From NCBI GenBank assembly GCA_905147135.1, contig LR990050.1, forward strand, positions 17,854,001 through 17,918,000: a stretch of DNA of 64,000 nt. The letters run 5' to 3'. The first letter of the stretch is position 1. Each line of letters opens with the position of its first letter. Position numbers and translations under genes: made by a program. Below are positions 32,854 to 44,203 of the stretch, in pieces. The notes beneath the pieces are model-generated. The model did no database searches, was not told where the DNA came from, and worked only from the letters and a program-made list of their open reading frames with translations. The DNA comes from Blastobasis lacticolella (taxonomy: Eukaryota > Arthropoda > Insecta > Lepidoptera > Blastobasidae).

Positions 32854-33116
32854 CGAAATTGTGGCTTCATACGTAATCGCAAAAGTAACAATTTCAATCA
32901 TTGAAATTAGAGAATTGTTGGCAACAGATTTAAGTAACTAGCCTACTGGACATCTGCAACCTAAGAGGAGCGGATGCGGTGTCGGCCTATGAGGTACCTG
33001 TAGACATGCCTTGTAAAGAACTCCATGTTACAGTGCAAGGGAAAGACTTCGGGACTCATTCCACAACTTTCACGTGCTTATTACTTCATAGCTAAATTCA
33101 TAATCGCCCTCTCATT

Positions 33117-33248
33117 ATTGTCTCTTCGGAGGCGGGCAACGCATTGGTGACACATCTGGTGTTGCTGATGTCCATAGGCGGCGGTGACCACTTTCCATCA
33201 GGTGGCCCGCATGCCTGTTTGTCTGCCAGATAACATAAAAAAAAACAC
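33117..33248 (+). mobile_element. Tail-C 3' end
   Basis: ggcgggcaacgcattggtga, ggtgttgctgatgtccatag, then ccatcaggtggcccg and ataacataaaaaaaaa. Truncated to about 130 bp. Confidence 0.75.
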
Positions 33249-33599
33249 CAATTGTGATTGTTCTTAAAGGCATCTCGTGTAGTGCTCCACGTTACTCCGT
33301 ATTCCGCTCGATTTATTACAATGGCATGTGTTACAAAACGCGTTATTGCTACTCGAACGTTTAGTATAGCTGTGTAGAGGCAATAAACTCGTGACATAAG
33401 ACTTTTTAAGGCAACAACGACTTTTTTGAGCAACCAAATATAGCGACACTACAGAAATACAACAGAGTATTTTGCAGTGAACGAATTTAAACTGTAACTA
33501 ACCGTAATTTCTGTAAATATTTAACGTTCCTGTGGAACCCATTTTTTTTCCATGGATAAAATGTGGCCTGTGTCACTCGGGAATAACGTAGCTTCCTAT
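33249..33599. other. Non-coding stretch
   Basis: Nothing recognised. Confidence 0.3.
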
Positions 33600-33697
33600 A
33601 TTTTTTTATACCACTTAGGTGGCAAACAAGCTTGCGGCCTGCCTGTGTAAGCAGTTACCGCAGCCTATGGACGTTTGCAATATCAGGGGCATCATCC
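33600..33697 (-). mobile_element. Tail-D 3' end
   Basis: tttttttataccacttaggt, gcaaacaagcttgcggcctg, then cagcctatggacgtttgcaa. The same end as 9968 and 11383, shorter and without the polymerase codons. Confidence 0.7.
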
Positions 33698-34077
33698 TAT
33701 TAGTGAATATCTTCAATCGGTCCAGTAGTTTTTAAGTTTATTGATTACAAACAATAATACAAAAATTCAAATCATTACTCTTTACAATATTAGCATAGAT
33801 TATAAATTTTGTATTTGAGTGTTAGTACGCGTAAATGAGGTCATTAATTGGAAAATTACTCAATGAAATTTTGGTCAATATTAATTGTTATAGATTGTTA
33901 TAGGGTCGCCGGAAAATTGCGAAATTAATTTTAGTTCGTCGACTTCTAATGAGAACCTATTGTAAACACTGACACTTCTCTAGCGTCTTTTCCACGTCAT
34001 CTGAATTGATTAAATCTATGCACATAGGACTTTTGACGACCATTCCACTTATGAAAGACACGTTAATTTTTTTTAGA
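33698..34077. other. Non-coding stretch
   Basis: Nothing recognised. Confidence 0.3.
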
Positions 34078-34420
34078 GCGTCTGTAGCCGGGCGGTTGAG
34101 TATCCAACTCGTGAGCGAGAGGCACCCGCTGCGGCCATGTACCAATGACTCTTTTCTGAGTTATATACATGACTTGATTACTAACCGATGCTCTTACGGT
34201 GAGGGAAAACAGCGTGATGAAACCTGCCAATACAGTCAACTGAATTTGTAACCATGATCCAATCTGGTCAGGTTCCCCGCACCTGGTAGCAGGGTCGCGG
34301 AGGTCAGATGGTAGTCGCTCCATTGTAATTACCTGATCGCCAAATCCTGGGTTCTTGGTCAAGGCGAAACCCGGGCCCTCGTTCTCGAGAGCACAACCGG
34401 GACATTAACGCCAAGATGAC
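34078..34420 (+). mobile_element. SINE-A, full length
   Basis: Head gcgtctgtagccgggcggtt; the B-box region is degraded (gaggcacccgctgcgg). The body is complete, including a small ctgcacctgg-like insertion in the ggtagcagggtcg block, and ends gacattaacgccaagatgac followed by a T run. Confidence 0.85.
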
Positions 34421-34512
34421 TTTTTTTTCTTAATAAAACGAGTTTCCAAAACCACTTTGTATTAAAAATTACATACTCTCTTTATTATGATATGGGTAGG
34501 CAAAATTATTAC

Positions 34513-34912
34513 TTATTTTAAATTAGCTGGTGCCCGCGACTACGTTCGCGTGTATTTCATGACCTTTGCCTTGAACAAAATCACTATTACTACAAAATAT
34601 AAATTAAAGTCGCTCTCCGCCTCAGTCATTCCCTGTATTCCACATCAGATATTCCAAAGCTTTGATGATTTTCACGCTGAACAACTGCTGAGGTGCCATT
34701 TTCATATAAACTTATTATAGCGTAGCCGGTCTCTTAAGAGTTCCAGTTACCGAAATCAATGATGTCTATGTTGCCCAGACTTAATAACTAAACAACAAAA
34801 AAGTTTAATTAAAATCCATCCAGTACGGTTTAATTAAAATCTGGAGATTGGCATGTAGGTACGAACAGACAAACAGACAGACAAACATTAAAAAATTCTT
34901 ATTCTATTACTT
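34513..34912 (-). mobile_element. Helitron-like repeat
   Basis: The plus strand starts agctggtgcccgcgactacg then ttcgcgtgtatttcatgacc, the inverse of a common lepidopteran Helitron-type 3' end (cgcgggcaccagct). It runs to gacagacaaacattaaaaaa on the right, where a SINE-B follows at once. Ends not proven. Confidence 0.45.
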
Positions 34913-35137
34913 GACGACCTGAGTGGTTCAACGGTCTGCCACGCAATAGGTCCCGGGTTCGATTCCCGGCCGGGCAGAAATTGAAATGATGAATTTTAAT
35001 TTCTGTTACGGGTCTGGGTGTTTAAAAAGTATTTAAGTAGTATATCAGTTATCTAGCACCCGTAGTACAAGCTTTGCTTAGTTTGGGGCTAGATGGCGCT
35101 ATGTGAATTTTTCCACGAATATTTATTTATTTACCAT
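34913..35137 (+). mobile_element. SINE-B, nearly full length with two small deletions
   Basis: Intact head (acgacctgagtggttcaacg; ggttcgattcccggccgggc). About 20 bases are missing between the head's A and anticodon arms, and about 30 between ggtctgggtgtt and aaaaagtatttaag. The rest matches the 3641 copy closely, so a young copy. Confidence 0.87.
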
Positions 35138-35837
35138 TTCTTCATCCCCTAAATTAATTTTATGTAAATTTATTTAATGTACAGACACATTTCTTTTCAT
35201 GTTTTATTATATGTGATATTTTGATTACATTACTTTAGACCGGTAACAGCTAAACTGAGTTAATATCCCAAGACTTTATGGGTTAGTACTTATTTAAATA
35301 ATGAAAGCTAATAATAATGTTAAGCGTATTTCGTAAAGATGCGAGTACGCAATTTGAACAACCTAATTATTTCTCAGTATAATCATAGTAACAATCTGAT
35401 GAAATAGTAGTAATTATTTTAATTCTAACTCAATTTCAATTAGAGCAACAACTGAGAACCTAGAAGAAATTACAGCGGTTAAGAAGGCCACTTACCCTAC
35501 AAATGGGCGTTATTTCAGTGGAATTAAAACGGAACAAAAGAAAGGCTTTTTCTTAAATTTACTAAAGCGGTCACAGAGCGACCTTGGCGATGTTATCGTG
35601 GACATTTTAAATTTAATAATACCACTTTTCCTTTAGCCACCCCCGAAGAACAATTAAAAACAATCTGATAAGAGCCTTATTTATGCGTACGGTTCTGATA
35701 AAGTGTGGCATAGAATTTTTTTAACGATATTTTCATTGCATCGCCCGGAAAGGTTACGCAACGATTCGTAGTTCCTGGTTCTGAATTCTGATGTGCCTAC
35801 GGATATTAGAAACGAATTCTTCGTGTTATTGCTTAGA
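35138..35837. other. Non-coding stretch
   Basis: Nothing recognised. Confidence 0.35.
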
Positions 35838-36066
35838 TGTTTTTTTTTTGTGATACACGAGCATACAGCCCACCTGATGATAAGCGGTAACTACTACCCG
35901 TATGATCTACGAGTCATGCATTTCACTGTGAGGACAAAAATGAAATGGCTCGTGCCTGTAACTGCACTGGCTATCTTTTCCGCCACACCGGAATAAGCAT
36001 ATTTGCTTGACGGAAGAAATAGATAAGGCGGTGGTAGGTACTCACACAGGCAGAGTCCTACCACCT
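35838..36066 (-). mobile_element. LINE 3' end of another family
   Basis: T run at 35840-35848, then gatacacgagcatacagccc, cctgtaactgcactggctat, and at the far side cacaggcagagtcctaccac. I know the combination 'actgcactggct ... cctaccac' from a widespread lepidopteran LINE end. No open frame. Confidence 0.55.
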
Positions 36067-36658
36067 GATAAAATAGTAGAAAAAGAAATCAAAAGGTGAA
36101 ACCCACGTTACACACCGAAACGGAAACCACGTTTTAAAATAAGACAGAGGTAGATGTACGTACCTATCTGCATGAAATACGCACGAACTAAAAACCGTAG
36201 AGCACTAAGGTCTCGAGTAAGAACGTAAAAAGTTTCCATTAAAAAGGTTCTAACGAACCCTTTATCGAAAACGATAATAATGGAAGTAAAACATATTTTT
36301 ATTACCGTTCTTTCCGCCACCAAAAAGCCGTGAGAGACATTATTAGCAGGCAAAAAGCTCGGGTGGGTCGGAAAAACAAAGCGATTCAGTAAAACCCTGG
36401 TTTTTTTCCCACTGTGTGCTCTCCATCAAAACTTAGCAGGCCTTTACAAGCTCACACGCAAATCCGAAATTACAACCTTTTCTGCTTTCACAAAGCACAC
36501 CTTCCATACAATGTTCGCAGTTGAAATGACACAGAACGACCAGAAATTAATTATTGCCTTTTGTATTCATATAATGGTCGGGTTACGGTTTGAATTACAT
36601 GTTGTATATTGATTTTGTTGCATTCGTTTTGATACTGATTACTCTCTATTGTATCTGA
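36067..36658. other. Non-coding stretch
   Basis: Nothing recognised. Confidence 0.35.
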
Positions 36659-37658
36659 GCGTCGGTAGTTGAGTAGTTACGGTATCTGATTCGTAAGAGA
36701 GAGGGTTCGAATCCCACTGCAGCCATTTATCAATGACTCTTTTCTGAGTTATATATGTCGCAGCCATCTGGTATAATCAGCCATTTCATGAGAAGGCTAG
36801 TCCGTTAATTAAACGCCGGCGTTCAATTGGATGAATGAACTAGCAACACTCAACGTTTAACTACTTGGCTTATCGTGAGCCAGGTCTTTGAAGACGGCTA
36901 ACGTAAAATCAGGCTGGTGATTTAAATTTGTCAAACCCAAAACAAAAATGGCGTCAGACAACTCACACAGCAAGCAGTGTCTTTGTTTTTTATTCATTAT
37001 AAACAAAATTCAATGTTAAGTTAAATTAAATTTAACTTTAAGTAAAAATTAAGATAGCTTAATTTGTTCTTCTTATTTTATTAATGAGAAAGAATGTTAC
37101 CTATAGGTACTCGCAATACAACTAATTGTATACTGATTGAATTTGTTGCCACTAATAATTTCTTTATTAAATAAAAGTGATCTTTATTAATTAGTTCTTT
37201 TTTATCTTAAGGTTATCATTTATGTTACGAATTCATAGTCACTCTAACCAAACATATACATGTATATCTCCTTTCACAAAACGGCTAAATAACGTTCAGC
37301 CAAGTAGCTGACCGTCACATTTAACAACTTGGCTAATTGTCCTTAAGCCATTCAATTGAAAACCGTCATTTAATTAACGAACTAGCCTTCTAATGAAATG
37401 GCTGATATAACCAGATGGCTGCGACATATACATTAGTTAAATGCTCTTACTGTGTGGGAAAATATCATTATGAAACCTGCACATTCGCGAATGTGTAACG
37501 ATGATCCAATGTGATCAGGTTCCCCTGGTAGCAGGGTCACGGAGGCCAGATGGCAGTCGCTCCACTATAATTACCCGATCTGCCAAATCTTGGATCATGG
37601 TCAAGGTGAACCCCGTGCTCTCGTGCGCGAGAGTACAACCGGTACATCAACGCCAAGG
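36659..37658 (+). mobile_element. SINE-A interrupted by an inverted-repeat transposon
   Basis: 5' part 36659-36755 (gcgtcggtagttgagtagtt, gggttcgaatcccactgcag, gactcttttctgagttatat). 3' part 37427-37658 (tatacattagttaaatgctc to tacaaccggtacatcaacgc). Removing 36756-37426 and one copy of tata restores the normal SINE-A order, so the break is an insertion and not a rearrangement. Confidence 0.9.
36756..37426. mobile_element. 671-bp non-autonomous DNA transposon (MITE)
   Basis: Left end tgtcgcagccatctggtata, then tcagccatttcatgagaagg and ctagtccgttaattaaacg. Right end is its inverse: tgatataaccagatggctgc then gcgaca. The terminal repeats match over at least 60 bp with about 7 mismatches, and weaker inverted similarity continues to roughly 150 bp. 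The direct repeat tata flanks it (36752-36755, 37427-37430); TA with longer ends is equally possible. No transposase frame. Its interior is AT-rich and not seen elsewhere in the window. Superfamily unassigned. Confidence 0.88.
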
Positions 37659-37689
37659 AAACACCAACAAGTTTATCAGGGTCAGTTTG

Positions 37690-38230
37690 CTGAATAGGTA
37701 TTGGCGTTTAACTTTTAGAAATGTCAAATTCCACGCGTACAACTATTCGCATACACCGCACACAACGCACGCGGCGCGGCACCGTGCACCGTTGATTCGG
37801 GCGGTAAGTCAAACTGTCAAGGTGACAGTGACAGACAGTGACAGTCAGTCCAATACTGGGACTAATAATGTCTGGAAGGCACACCGGCTCAATGTTGCCA
37901 CGGCCCGCAGCCCTATTTTTCTAAATGTTATTTGTAAACATTATTTTGTGTTTTATGACGTTCATAAGAGTTTTGTAAACCTAAATTGAATAAAAATTAT
38001 TTGACTTTGGCTTTGACTTTGACACCAGAGTCGTGCGAAATAGGTAGCATTGTTTTACTTTTCAAAATGTCATATGCCACGACTAGAACTATTCGCAGAA
38101 ACCAGTCATGCAAAAAAGGCAGTATTGTTTTACTTCTAGAAATGTCAGATGCCAGAACCATTCGCTGAAACCAGAGTGAACAATGCGAAATATGTAGTTA
38201 ATATTGGCCTGAAAATTCAATTTTAAAACA
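37690..38230 (+). repeat. ~72-bp tandem repeat, three units, first one interrupted
   Basis: Units share (a)aataggtag-attgttttac, aaatgtca-atgccacg and aactattcgcagaaaccag. They begin near 37695, 38039 and 38112, with a partial fourth at 38186. The first unit is broken at aactattcgca by the LINE end at 37740-38024. Confidence 0.65.
37740..38024 (+). mobile_element. LINE 3' end with (TTTGAC)n tail
   Basis: Ends attgaataaaaattatttga then ctttggctttgactttgac. The AATAAA signal just before a TTTGAC microsatellite is a LINE 3' end pattern I know from moths. The left boundary lies inside the tandem repeat unit near 37740. Confidence 0.65.
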
Positions 38231-38787
38231 CTTGATCGAACACCGAATGCCACCTGTACATTGTTCGAAAAGTCATCGTTAGCCAGGCTACGGTTTCAAT
38301 ACCAACGCTGTTCATTTCCGAACGTAACAATGGAATGCCTGAATGGCAGCCCTGGAACAAATGTATCGGTTGCCTACGCCTTTTTCCTATGTAATTATGT
38401 AGTAGGTAGAAGAGTCTATTTCCAGTGGACTTTATTGCATATAGCTTTTAGCCCGGTGGGCAGGTTTTTCGACCTAGACACAATTCCGATTTTAGTAATG
38501 AAATTTTGGGATATAATTTTTTGGGAATAGTGTATATTATAATTTGTAATTTGAGTTTTCGACCTAGAAGATCCTGTGCTACCTTGGCGGTAGTAGAGCC
38601 AAACCACCTCTAAGACTTTGGACTTTTCCTGTTTTTTGCTTAGAACTCAAATTTCTAACGAGCAAAACAGCCTTCTTTGTGAAAATAAAAAAATCTGTGC
38701 GAATTTCGAATAATGTATCTTTACAAAGCCCGTATGCCAAGAGTTTTCACGTGAATTATAACATTCCAAATTCAAATAATTTTATAA
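38231..38787. other. Non-coding stretch
   Basis: Nothing recognised; the 89-codon open stretch 38261-38530 lacks motifs. Confidence 0.35.
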
Positions 38788-38865
38788 CCCTAGTGAAGTT
38801 TCATATAACATTACTTCCCTGTGGGTAACAAGGCCATGCTTTCTGGTGATATTCTAAGATACATA
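38788..38865 (+). repeat. Dispersed repeat shared with 41273-41345
   Basis: gaagtttcatataacattac and gggtaacaaggccatg then ctggtgatatt correspond to gaagtttcatacaatattat, gggtaacaaggccatg and cggtgacattt at 41273-41345. Confidence 0.55.
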
Positions 38866-39497
38866 ACTCGACATTGTTGAGCATAAGGTTTGAAAACTTC
38901 CTTACAGACTTTCTTATTTAGAATATTTTATTGGGATTGAGTACATTGAAACTGCTGAAAAGCAAAATCGAAATAAAGTTGAACCTCTTTAAGAATGCAG
39001 TGTAGTGGTCAGTTATCAGTCCTAATGTAGGCTGCAGGGTAAATTAACCCCGAGCGTAAATTATTTCTAACATAACATTGTGTATATATACTATAAATAA
39101 TATATTATGAAATCCACATAAAACAGTAATATTACGTAAAATGACAAATCGAGAACATGAAAAGAAAGTAAAACATTGGCCCTAACCTATAACTCAGCCT
39201 TTCGCCCACGGTTGCCACTCAGTTTTAGATTAACCACCCACTTGTATATGTTAATATTACCTCCCTAGGTCTGCAAAGAACGCAATTTAGTGGGTTAAGC
39301 TGTTTTTACTTTGAACTAAGCTGTCGGCAAACGAAATAAATGAGTGGAGAAAAGTACGTGTTTATTAGGTCACTATTTCACGGAAATACCATGGTCTCGC
39401 AACATCGCGTTTTTATTTAATTTTATTTCGCAAAATACACAACTGTGGAATATATTTTATAACACCGACCAAGACGTGTTGTGCCACGTGCAGTGTT
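38866..39497. other. Non-coding stretch
   Basis: Nothing recognised. Confidence 0.35.
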
Positions 39498-40063
39498 GGG
39501 TTCCGTAGTTGTCATAATATGCGTGCAGAAGATTGCTTTCTGATACTATAAACACATTACAAAGTCACATATGCAGCTAGTTCAAATTTTGTCCTATACA
39601 ATTTGTATGAAATGATTGCTAATCCAACATTTCCTAAGTTGGTCGACTATGAAGAGTCCAGGCTGTGATAATTTGACTTTATTTGTGCTATTATGTTGAA
39701 CACTTTTCACGTATCCAAATATTACGGTTCAGCAGTTAGAGGAGGAGGGGAAAACGTGTTTAAAATAAACCACTTTGAAGCTAAGTATATTGAAAACAGA
39801 AAACTGTTTTCAAAAACGTTCTTTGGTTATGATTTCAAAAAACCTGTTCAATGAGACCCCACACAACGGACTGTACGCAAAAAATAATTCAACCCTCGCT
39901 TTACGTGAAGGGGATTTTATTTTACAACTTTGTCGGCGTAATGAATATATACAACCATGCCAAATTTCACATTACTAATACTAATAGTTTTAGAGATAAG
40001 CTGCGGACAGACGGACAGCCGTACATGGAAAAACTAAGGGTTCATTGGTTTACTACGGAACCC
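39498..40063. mobile_element. ~566-bp DNA element with gggttccgtagt ends
   Basis: gggttccgtagttg at the left and tactacggaaccc at the right are inverted copies. The interior right part (agataagctgcggacagacg) is typical of a common lepidopteran non-autonomous DNA element. An isolated left end of the same kind lies at 57293. The interior has short open stretches without motifs. Confidence 0.65.
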
Positions 40064-41272
40064 TAAAAATGAATACATAATCGATCGTTTCCTCTGGCAC
40101 CTTCATGGTGTACGAAACAATCGCTATCGAGTCTTAGTGGAATTGTGCCCAGCTCCATCAAAGGGAATAAATACCTCTCATATTTTTGTAGCTGAGTGGC
40201 ATATTGGCCTCATAAGTATTAGGGCTAAGTTCAATATTACAAGTCCACTCGGGACCCTGTATTAAAAGTACCCTCAAAAGCACCTTTCAAGGCCATCGAC
40301 GACCTACCCTCATAATCCTCATACAATACTCATATATTACAAACTTGAAGGGCCAAAGAAAATCGCGTAAGAATTCTTTACCACATTATTTAGGTACATT
40401 ACAGCTGCAGAGTGAACTGGCCCCACTACCGTGCATTACCGTGTGTATGGTGACTGTACAAACCGTATATTTTAAACGTAAAATCTCTCTTCTCAGGCTT
40501 CATAAATTTTATAAATTAGTATCATATTTTAACCTTATAATTACAGCTATTAATCGTCCTTACACTATACTAATTGTAGGTTCTCCTACTGAATCAGCTA
40601 ATACTCTAAGCATAAGCTACATAGACAATGCCCTAGTTAAATAAACCACATCGACTATTAACCATAACGTAAAATGGACAATATACACTGGAAACAATTC
40701 CTTATCGACAACGCAATAAAGGCGAGAACACCTCAAAACACATACAGAATTTTTCTTATCAAATTAATAATGAGAAATAATAGGGCTATTCTACGCCCTC
40801 CTCGATGCGATCCGTTTTGAACCAAATCGGCACCTAATTAGGGTCGATTTTCGTGTGGTAGCGAAGCGGTGTGTATATCATTTTCATTTCAGGCCTTTAG
40901 TTTCGAGTAGGAGCAGTTAAGATCTCGCGATAACCGTTTTAATATGAGCCGGAAGAAACCCGGTACGGCTCGAAACCGGGTCCGGTAGAGAAAATAGTGC
41001 AATTTGTTCACCATTTTCCTATACGGCATAGTGGTGGGTTTATCAGAAGGAAATGAAGGTGTGCCAAGTGGATTGGTGTCCATAATATGGAGCGCCGCCA
41101 TACACTTACTGATTTCATGTAGATACCTGAGCTAGTGTAAGAAGTGTGGGGGGAGTAAGGCCCATTAAAGTCTTAATAATGCACATTGACTAGATCGACT
41201 TCGTTGACCGTGGTCTCTTTCGCGTACTTGTGAGTAACTACGAAGCCTAAACTAGCTGATGTTTCACTTTAT
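40064..41272. other. Non-coding stretch
   Basis: About 1.2 kb with no recognised gene or repeat. Confidence 0.35.
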
Positions 41273-41345
41273 TCCCTAGGGAAGTTTCATACAATATTAT
41301 TTTCATGCGGGGTAACAAGGCCATGGTTTACGGTGACATTTATGC
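41273..41345 (+). repeat. Dispersed repeat shared with 38788-38865
   Basis: See 38788. The element type is unknown; only these two copies were noticed. Confidence 0.5.
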
Positions 41346-41462
41346 ATTTTTATTTTTATTTGACATATTTATTGTGACATTTATAGGTGATACTAAACTA
41401 GCTCATGTTCATTATTTAACACCTTGCACAGTGTATTTACGTAATGGACGCTTTTATAATTT

Positions 41463-42063
41463 GTAACGTGACGATATTATCGTGGACGTCCACGATATAG
41501 GGGAGGAGAGGTGGCATGAAGGGGACATTTTTGTTAAAGAGGCTCGTCTGGTAAATGCTCAATATAATACTTTAAATAGATTGAACTTTAATAATAAGCC
41601 TATCTAATTTAATCTTCAATTGAAATAAAATTAGGTAATAATTATGAAATAAAATTATTCTTCGGTACAAATTTTCACAATTTTTATAGATGTTCATAAA
41701 ATAATCACACAAAAATTCATTAACCATAAAACTGGTTACCAATAAATAAAGTTTACTGAGCTTTTGTTCTCGTGTCTGCAATACTTATCAATTTATAGCA
41801 TTTTACAAAGCATTTCTAAATTACAACGAATAATTACTTTTGTATACGATTACGAACTCTTTCAAGCCGTCGCCATATTTAATATGACAGGGGTGTGACA
41901 TTTTAGGTGCGAATGGTTGTGCTTCGGTGATTCCACAGAAAATAAAATTGTCGTCTCGAGTCGTTTCTTATTTTACCGATTATTTGACTTATCCCTTTCA
42001 GTACATGTCCCTTTCATGCCACCTCTCGTCTACCGAGAAAGTCCACGACCATGATAACGTGAC
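41463..42063. mobile_element. ~600-bp inverted-repeat element
   Basis: gagaggtggcatgaagggga (41511-41530) is mirrored by tccctttcatgccacctctc (42008-42027). Outer blocks gtggacgtccacg and aagtccacgacc also pair. Arms are about 60 bp with indels; the interior is AT-rich and non-coding. Exact ends and target duplication not resolved. Confidence 0.55.
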
Positions 42064-42378
42064 GTGTCGTAAGCCGTTGGCTCTCGCATACGTCTCTATG
42101 CTTTGTCTAATATAGGATGATAATTTTGACGGCTCACTAATTGTTGGTCTTTGGCGCACGCCTATGAAGTTTCGTGTTTTTTCAGTAAAATGTACTACGG
42201 ATAATGTCGTACTTCATAGACAGGCCCCGCCCCTTTAGTGAAGTGCCACGAATAACAACAGATAATCGAAAATCGGTATTCAAATAAAATAATCGAACAT
42301 TTAAAATTAACATTTAGATAATTAAATTATTTTTGCAACTATAACTCTTAGTTCTTATTTGGATTTCACCCTAAGAGA
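42064..42378. other. Non-coding stretch
   Basis: Nothing recognised. Confidence 0.3.
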
Positions 42379-42474
42379 CCTTTCACAACAACGATTTCGA
42401 CTCGCGCGTATTCTACAGAATAGGCTAACTGACCGAATAAAAATACGCACGTGTCGAAATCGTCGTTGTGGAAG
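42379..42474. mobile_element. 96-bp near-palindromic fold-back element
   Basis: cctttcacaacaacgatttc, gactcgcgcgtatt is mirrored by aatacgcacgtgtcgaaatc, gtcgttgtggaagg: ~35-bp arms with five mismatches around a ~27-bp centre. It could fold into a stable hairpin RNA if transcribed. Confidence 0.7.
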
Positions 42475-42654
42475 GGTTTTCAATGTCGTATTAATAAATT
42501 ATTAATTCAAAAGAAAATAAATGGTTTATTTTGTGAATAACCATGCAACTATCGATAAGAATGATAATCGATAATCGAATAGATTCATTAACGATTTTAT
42601 ACTACCACATCCCTACTTTGAACTGTCAAAATTATCAAAATCATCTTTATTTGA

Positions 42655-42732
42655 CAAAGTATATGCTTGGAAAATTCACACAGCGCCGTCTAGCGTCAAA
42701 GTAAGCAAAGCTTGTGTTTTAGGTGTAGACAA
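42655..42732 (-). mobile_element. SINE-B 3' fragment, diverged
   Basis: attcacacagcgccgtctag, then gtaagcaaagcttgtgtttt. Only the last ~75 bp of SINE-B. Confidence 0.6.
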
Positions 42733-42839
42733 CTGGTCTCTGCGATGTCAATCCATCACTTCTTGATCCTCGCACTCTTTATTAAATACTATTTGAGTGT
42801 GAATTATAAACTTCCCTCAGAATAAATAATAAATCAATT

Positions 42840-43050
42840 TTTTTTCTTTGTATGTCATACGGTAGGCAAACAGGCAAGCGGGCCACCTGACGGAAAGTGG
42901 TCACCACTGCCTATAGACATTTTTTTTTATATATACTCATATGGTAATGCGTTGCCCACCTCTATAACACGTTGCTCTGGCAGCAAAAAGGCAAATGCCA
43001 AATGCCCCTCCACTGCCAAAGCCCCTAAATCCCCATGGAGCACAAATGCA
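42840..43050 (-). mobile_element. Tail-C 3' end with a small AT insertion
   Basis: ttttttttctttgtatgtca, tacggtaggcaaacaggcaa, gaaagtggtcaccactgcct, then a ttttttttttatatatactc insertion at 42919, then gcgttgcccacctctataac and ccctccactgccaaagcccc. Inverted relative to 47567. Confidence 0.75.
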
Positions 43051-43187
43051 TGGAATATAAAAATTTCTTTATTTCTCAAATCATCACAATTGTGTTTCTC
43101 AAATTATCACAAGGTGAGTCATCCCCAGTAACTAATAAATATACTATACTACTCAGAAATTTGCTATTAAATCTATTTTATGTGGAA

Positions 43188-43445
43188 CTAGTGGACCGTT
43201 CCCACGTCGTGTAGTTTCCTACCCTACCCTACTCTACCCCTACCGCAACCCTACACCTACCGTGCATCTGCTTTACCCCTACCTACCCTTTTTTTACGTT
43301 TAAACCTTCTTATTGAATCACTCTATCTATTGATTAAAAGTGCATTACAATCGGTTGAGAAGTTTAAAAGATCGAAGCGTACAGTACATACAGAGAGACT
43401 GACGGCGGGAACCGACTTAGTTTTTTACTATGTATGTATGTATAT
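43188..43445 (-). mobile_element. Helitron 3' region with G-rich minisatellite
   Basis: The minus strand runs aagtcggttcccgccgtcag, aatagatagagtgattcaat, a GGTAGGGGTA-type block (43205-43300), then acgtgggaacggtccactag followed by t. A 3' CTAG before T fits Helitron ends. The same ggtccactag|t end and the same interior words occur at 54545-55113. Confidence 0.6.
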
Positions 43446-44105
43446 TATAGATACGCCCTAATTTACTGAATTACATTTTGTGTCAGCGGTTCTTTAGATG
43501 TTGCAAAAGAATCAAGAACGCGAATTTCACAGCAAATTCGATAGCGTAAATTTTCAATCAAATTGCATGTAAAGGTATCGCGCGAATAGAAAAAAATTAC
43601 TTTGTTAATCCATCAACCAAGAAGCTCGTCAAATACTAGGTATTAGTTTCCAAATATTTTTTCATATTCCTTTAAGTTATACGTAAATGCAGAAAAGGTA
43701 ATATATAATATTTTTCTTTGATAACATGAAATTTAATAAACATCTAATAAAAAGCTTTTCTTCAGCCACAGTAATCCCACCGTGTTTGTTAAAAAGAAAG
43801 AAAAACAAAAAGTGAATTCATTGCGCTCTCTTATGAGGGGGCGGGCCTTTTTTACCACATAAATAACACATCACTGCTTGTATTATTTCGTTGAGTGTAC
43901 AAATGTAATTTGCGAATGAGAAATGAGTACAACACGTGCTATATGCTAAGCTAGCGTTTCTGCCGCCTCGATATATTTCAAGATTTAATAATAGGGGGCG
44001 CAAGTAGGGGAGAAAATCTCATTTGTTTAATATTTGCGCCGATTCAACGTTCACACGTTGCGACAGTATTTTTTCGTGGTTACCGTATAAATTATTACAA
44101 GGCAA
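43446..44105. other. Non-coding stretch
   Basis: Nothing recognised. Confidence 0.35.
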
Positions 44106-44203
44106 TATTACTGGCGTACGGAGTTTATTTGAATAAACAGTGGAGGTTGGGTTAAGTCTATGTAGGAAGCGGGATAGGGGTAAGGCGGGTTGAAGGGATT
44201 TAC
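44106..44203 (+). repeat. Long direct repeat, left copy, flanking a SINE-A
   Basis: tattactggcgtacggagtt, tatttgaataaacagtggag, then gaagcggga. Repeats at 44495-44590 with about 80% identity; the SINE lies exactly between the two. Confidence 0.85.
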
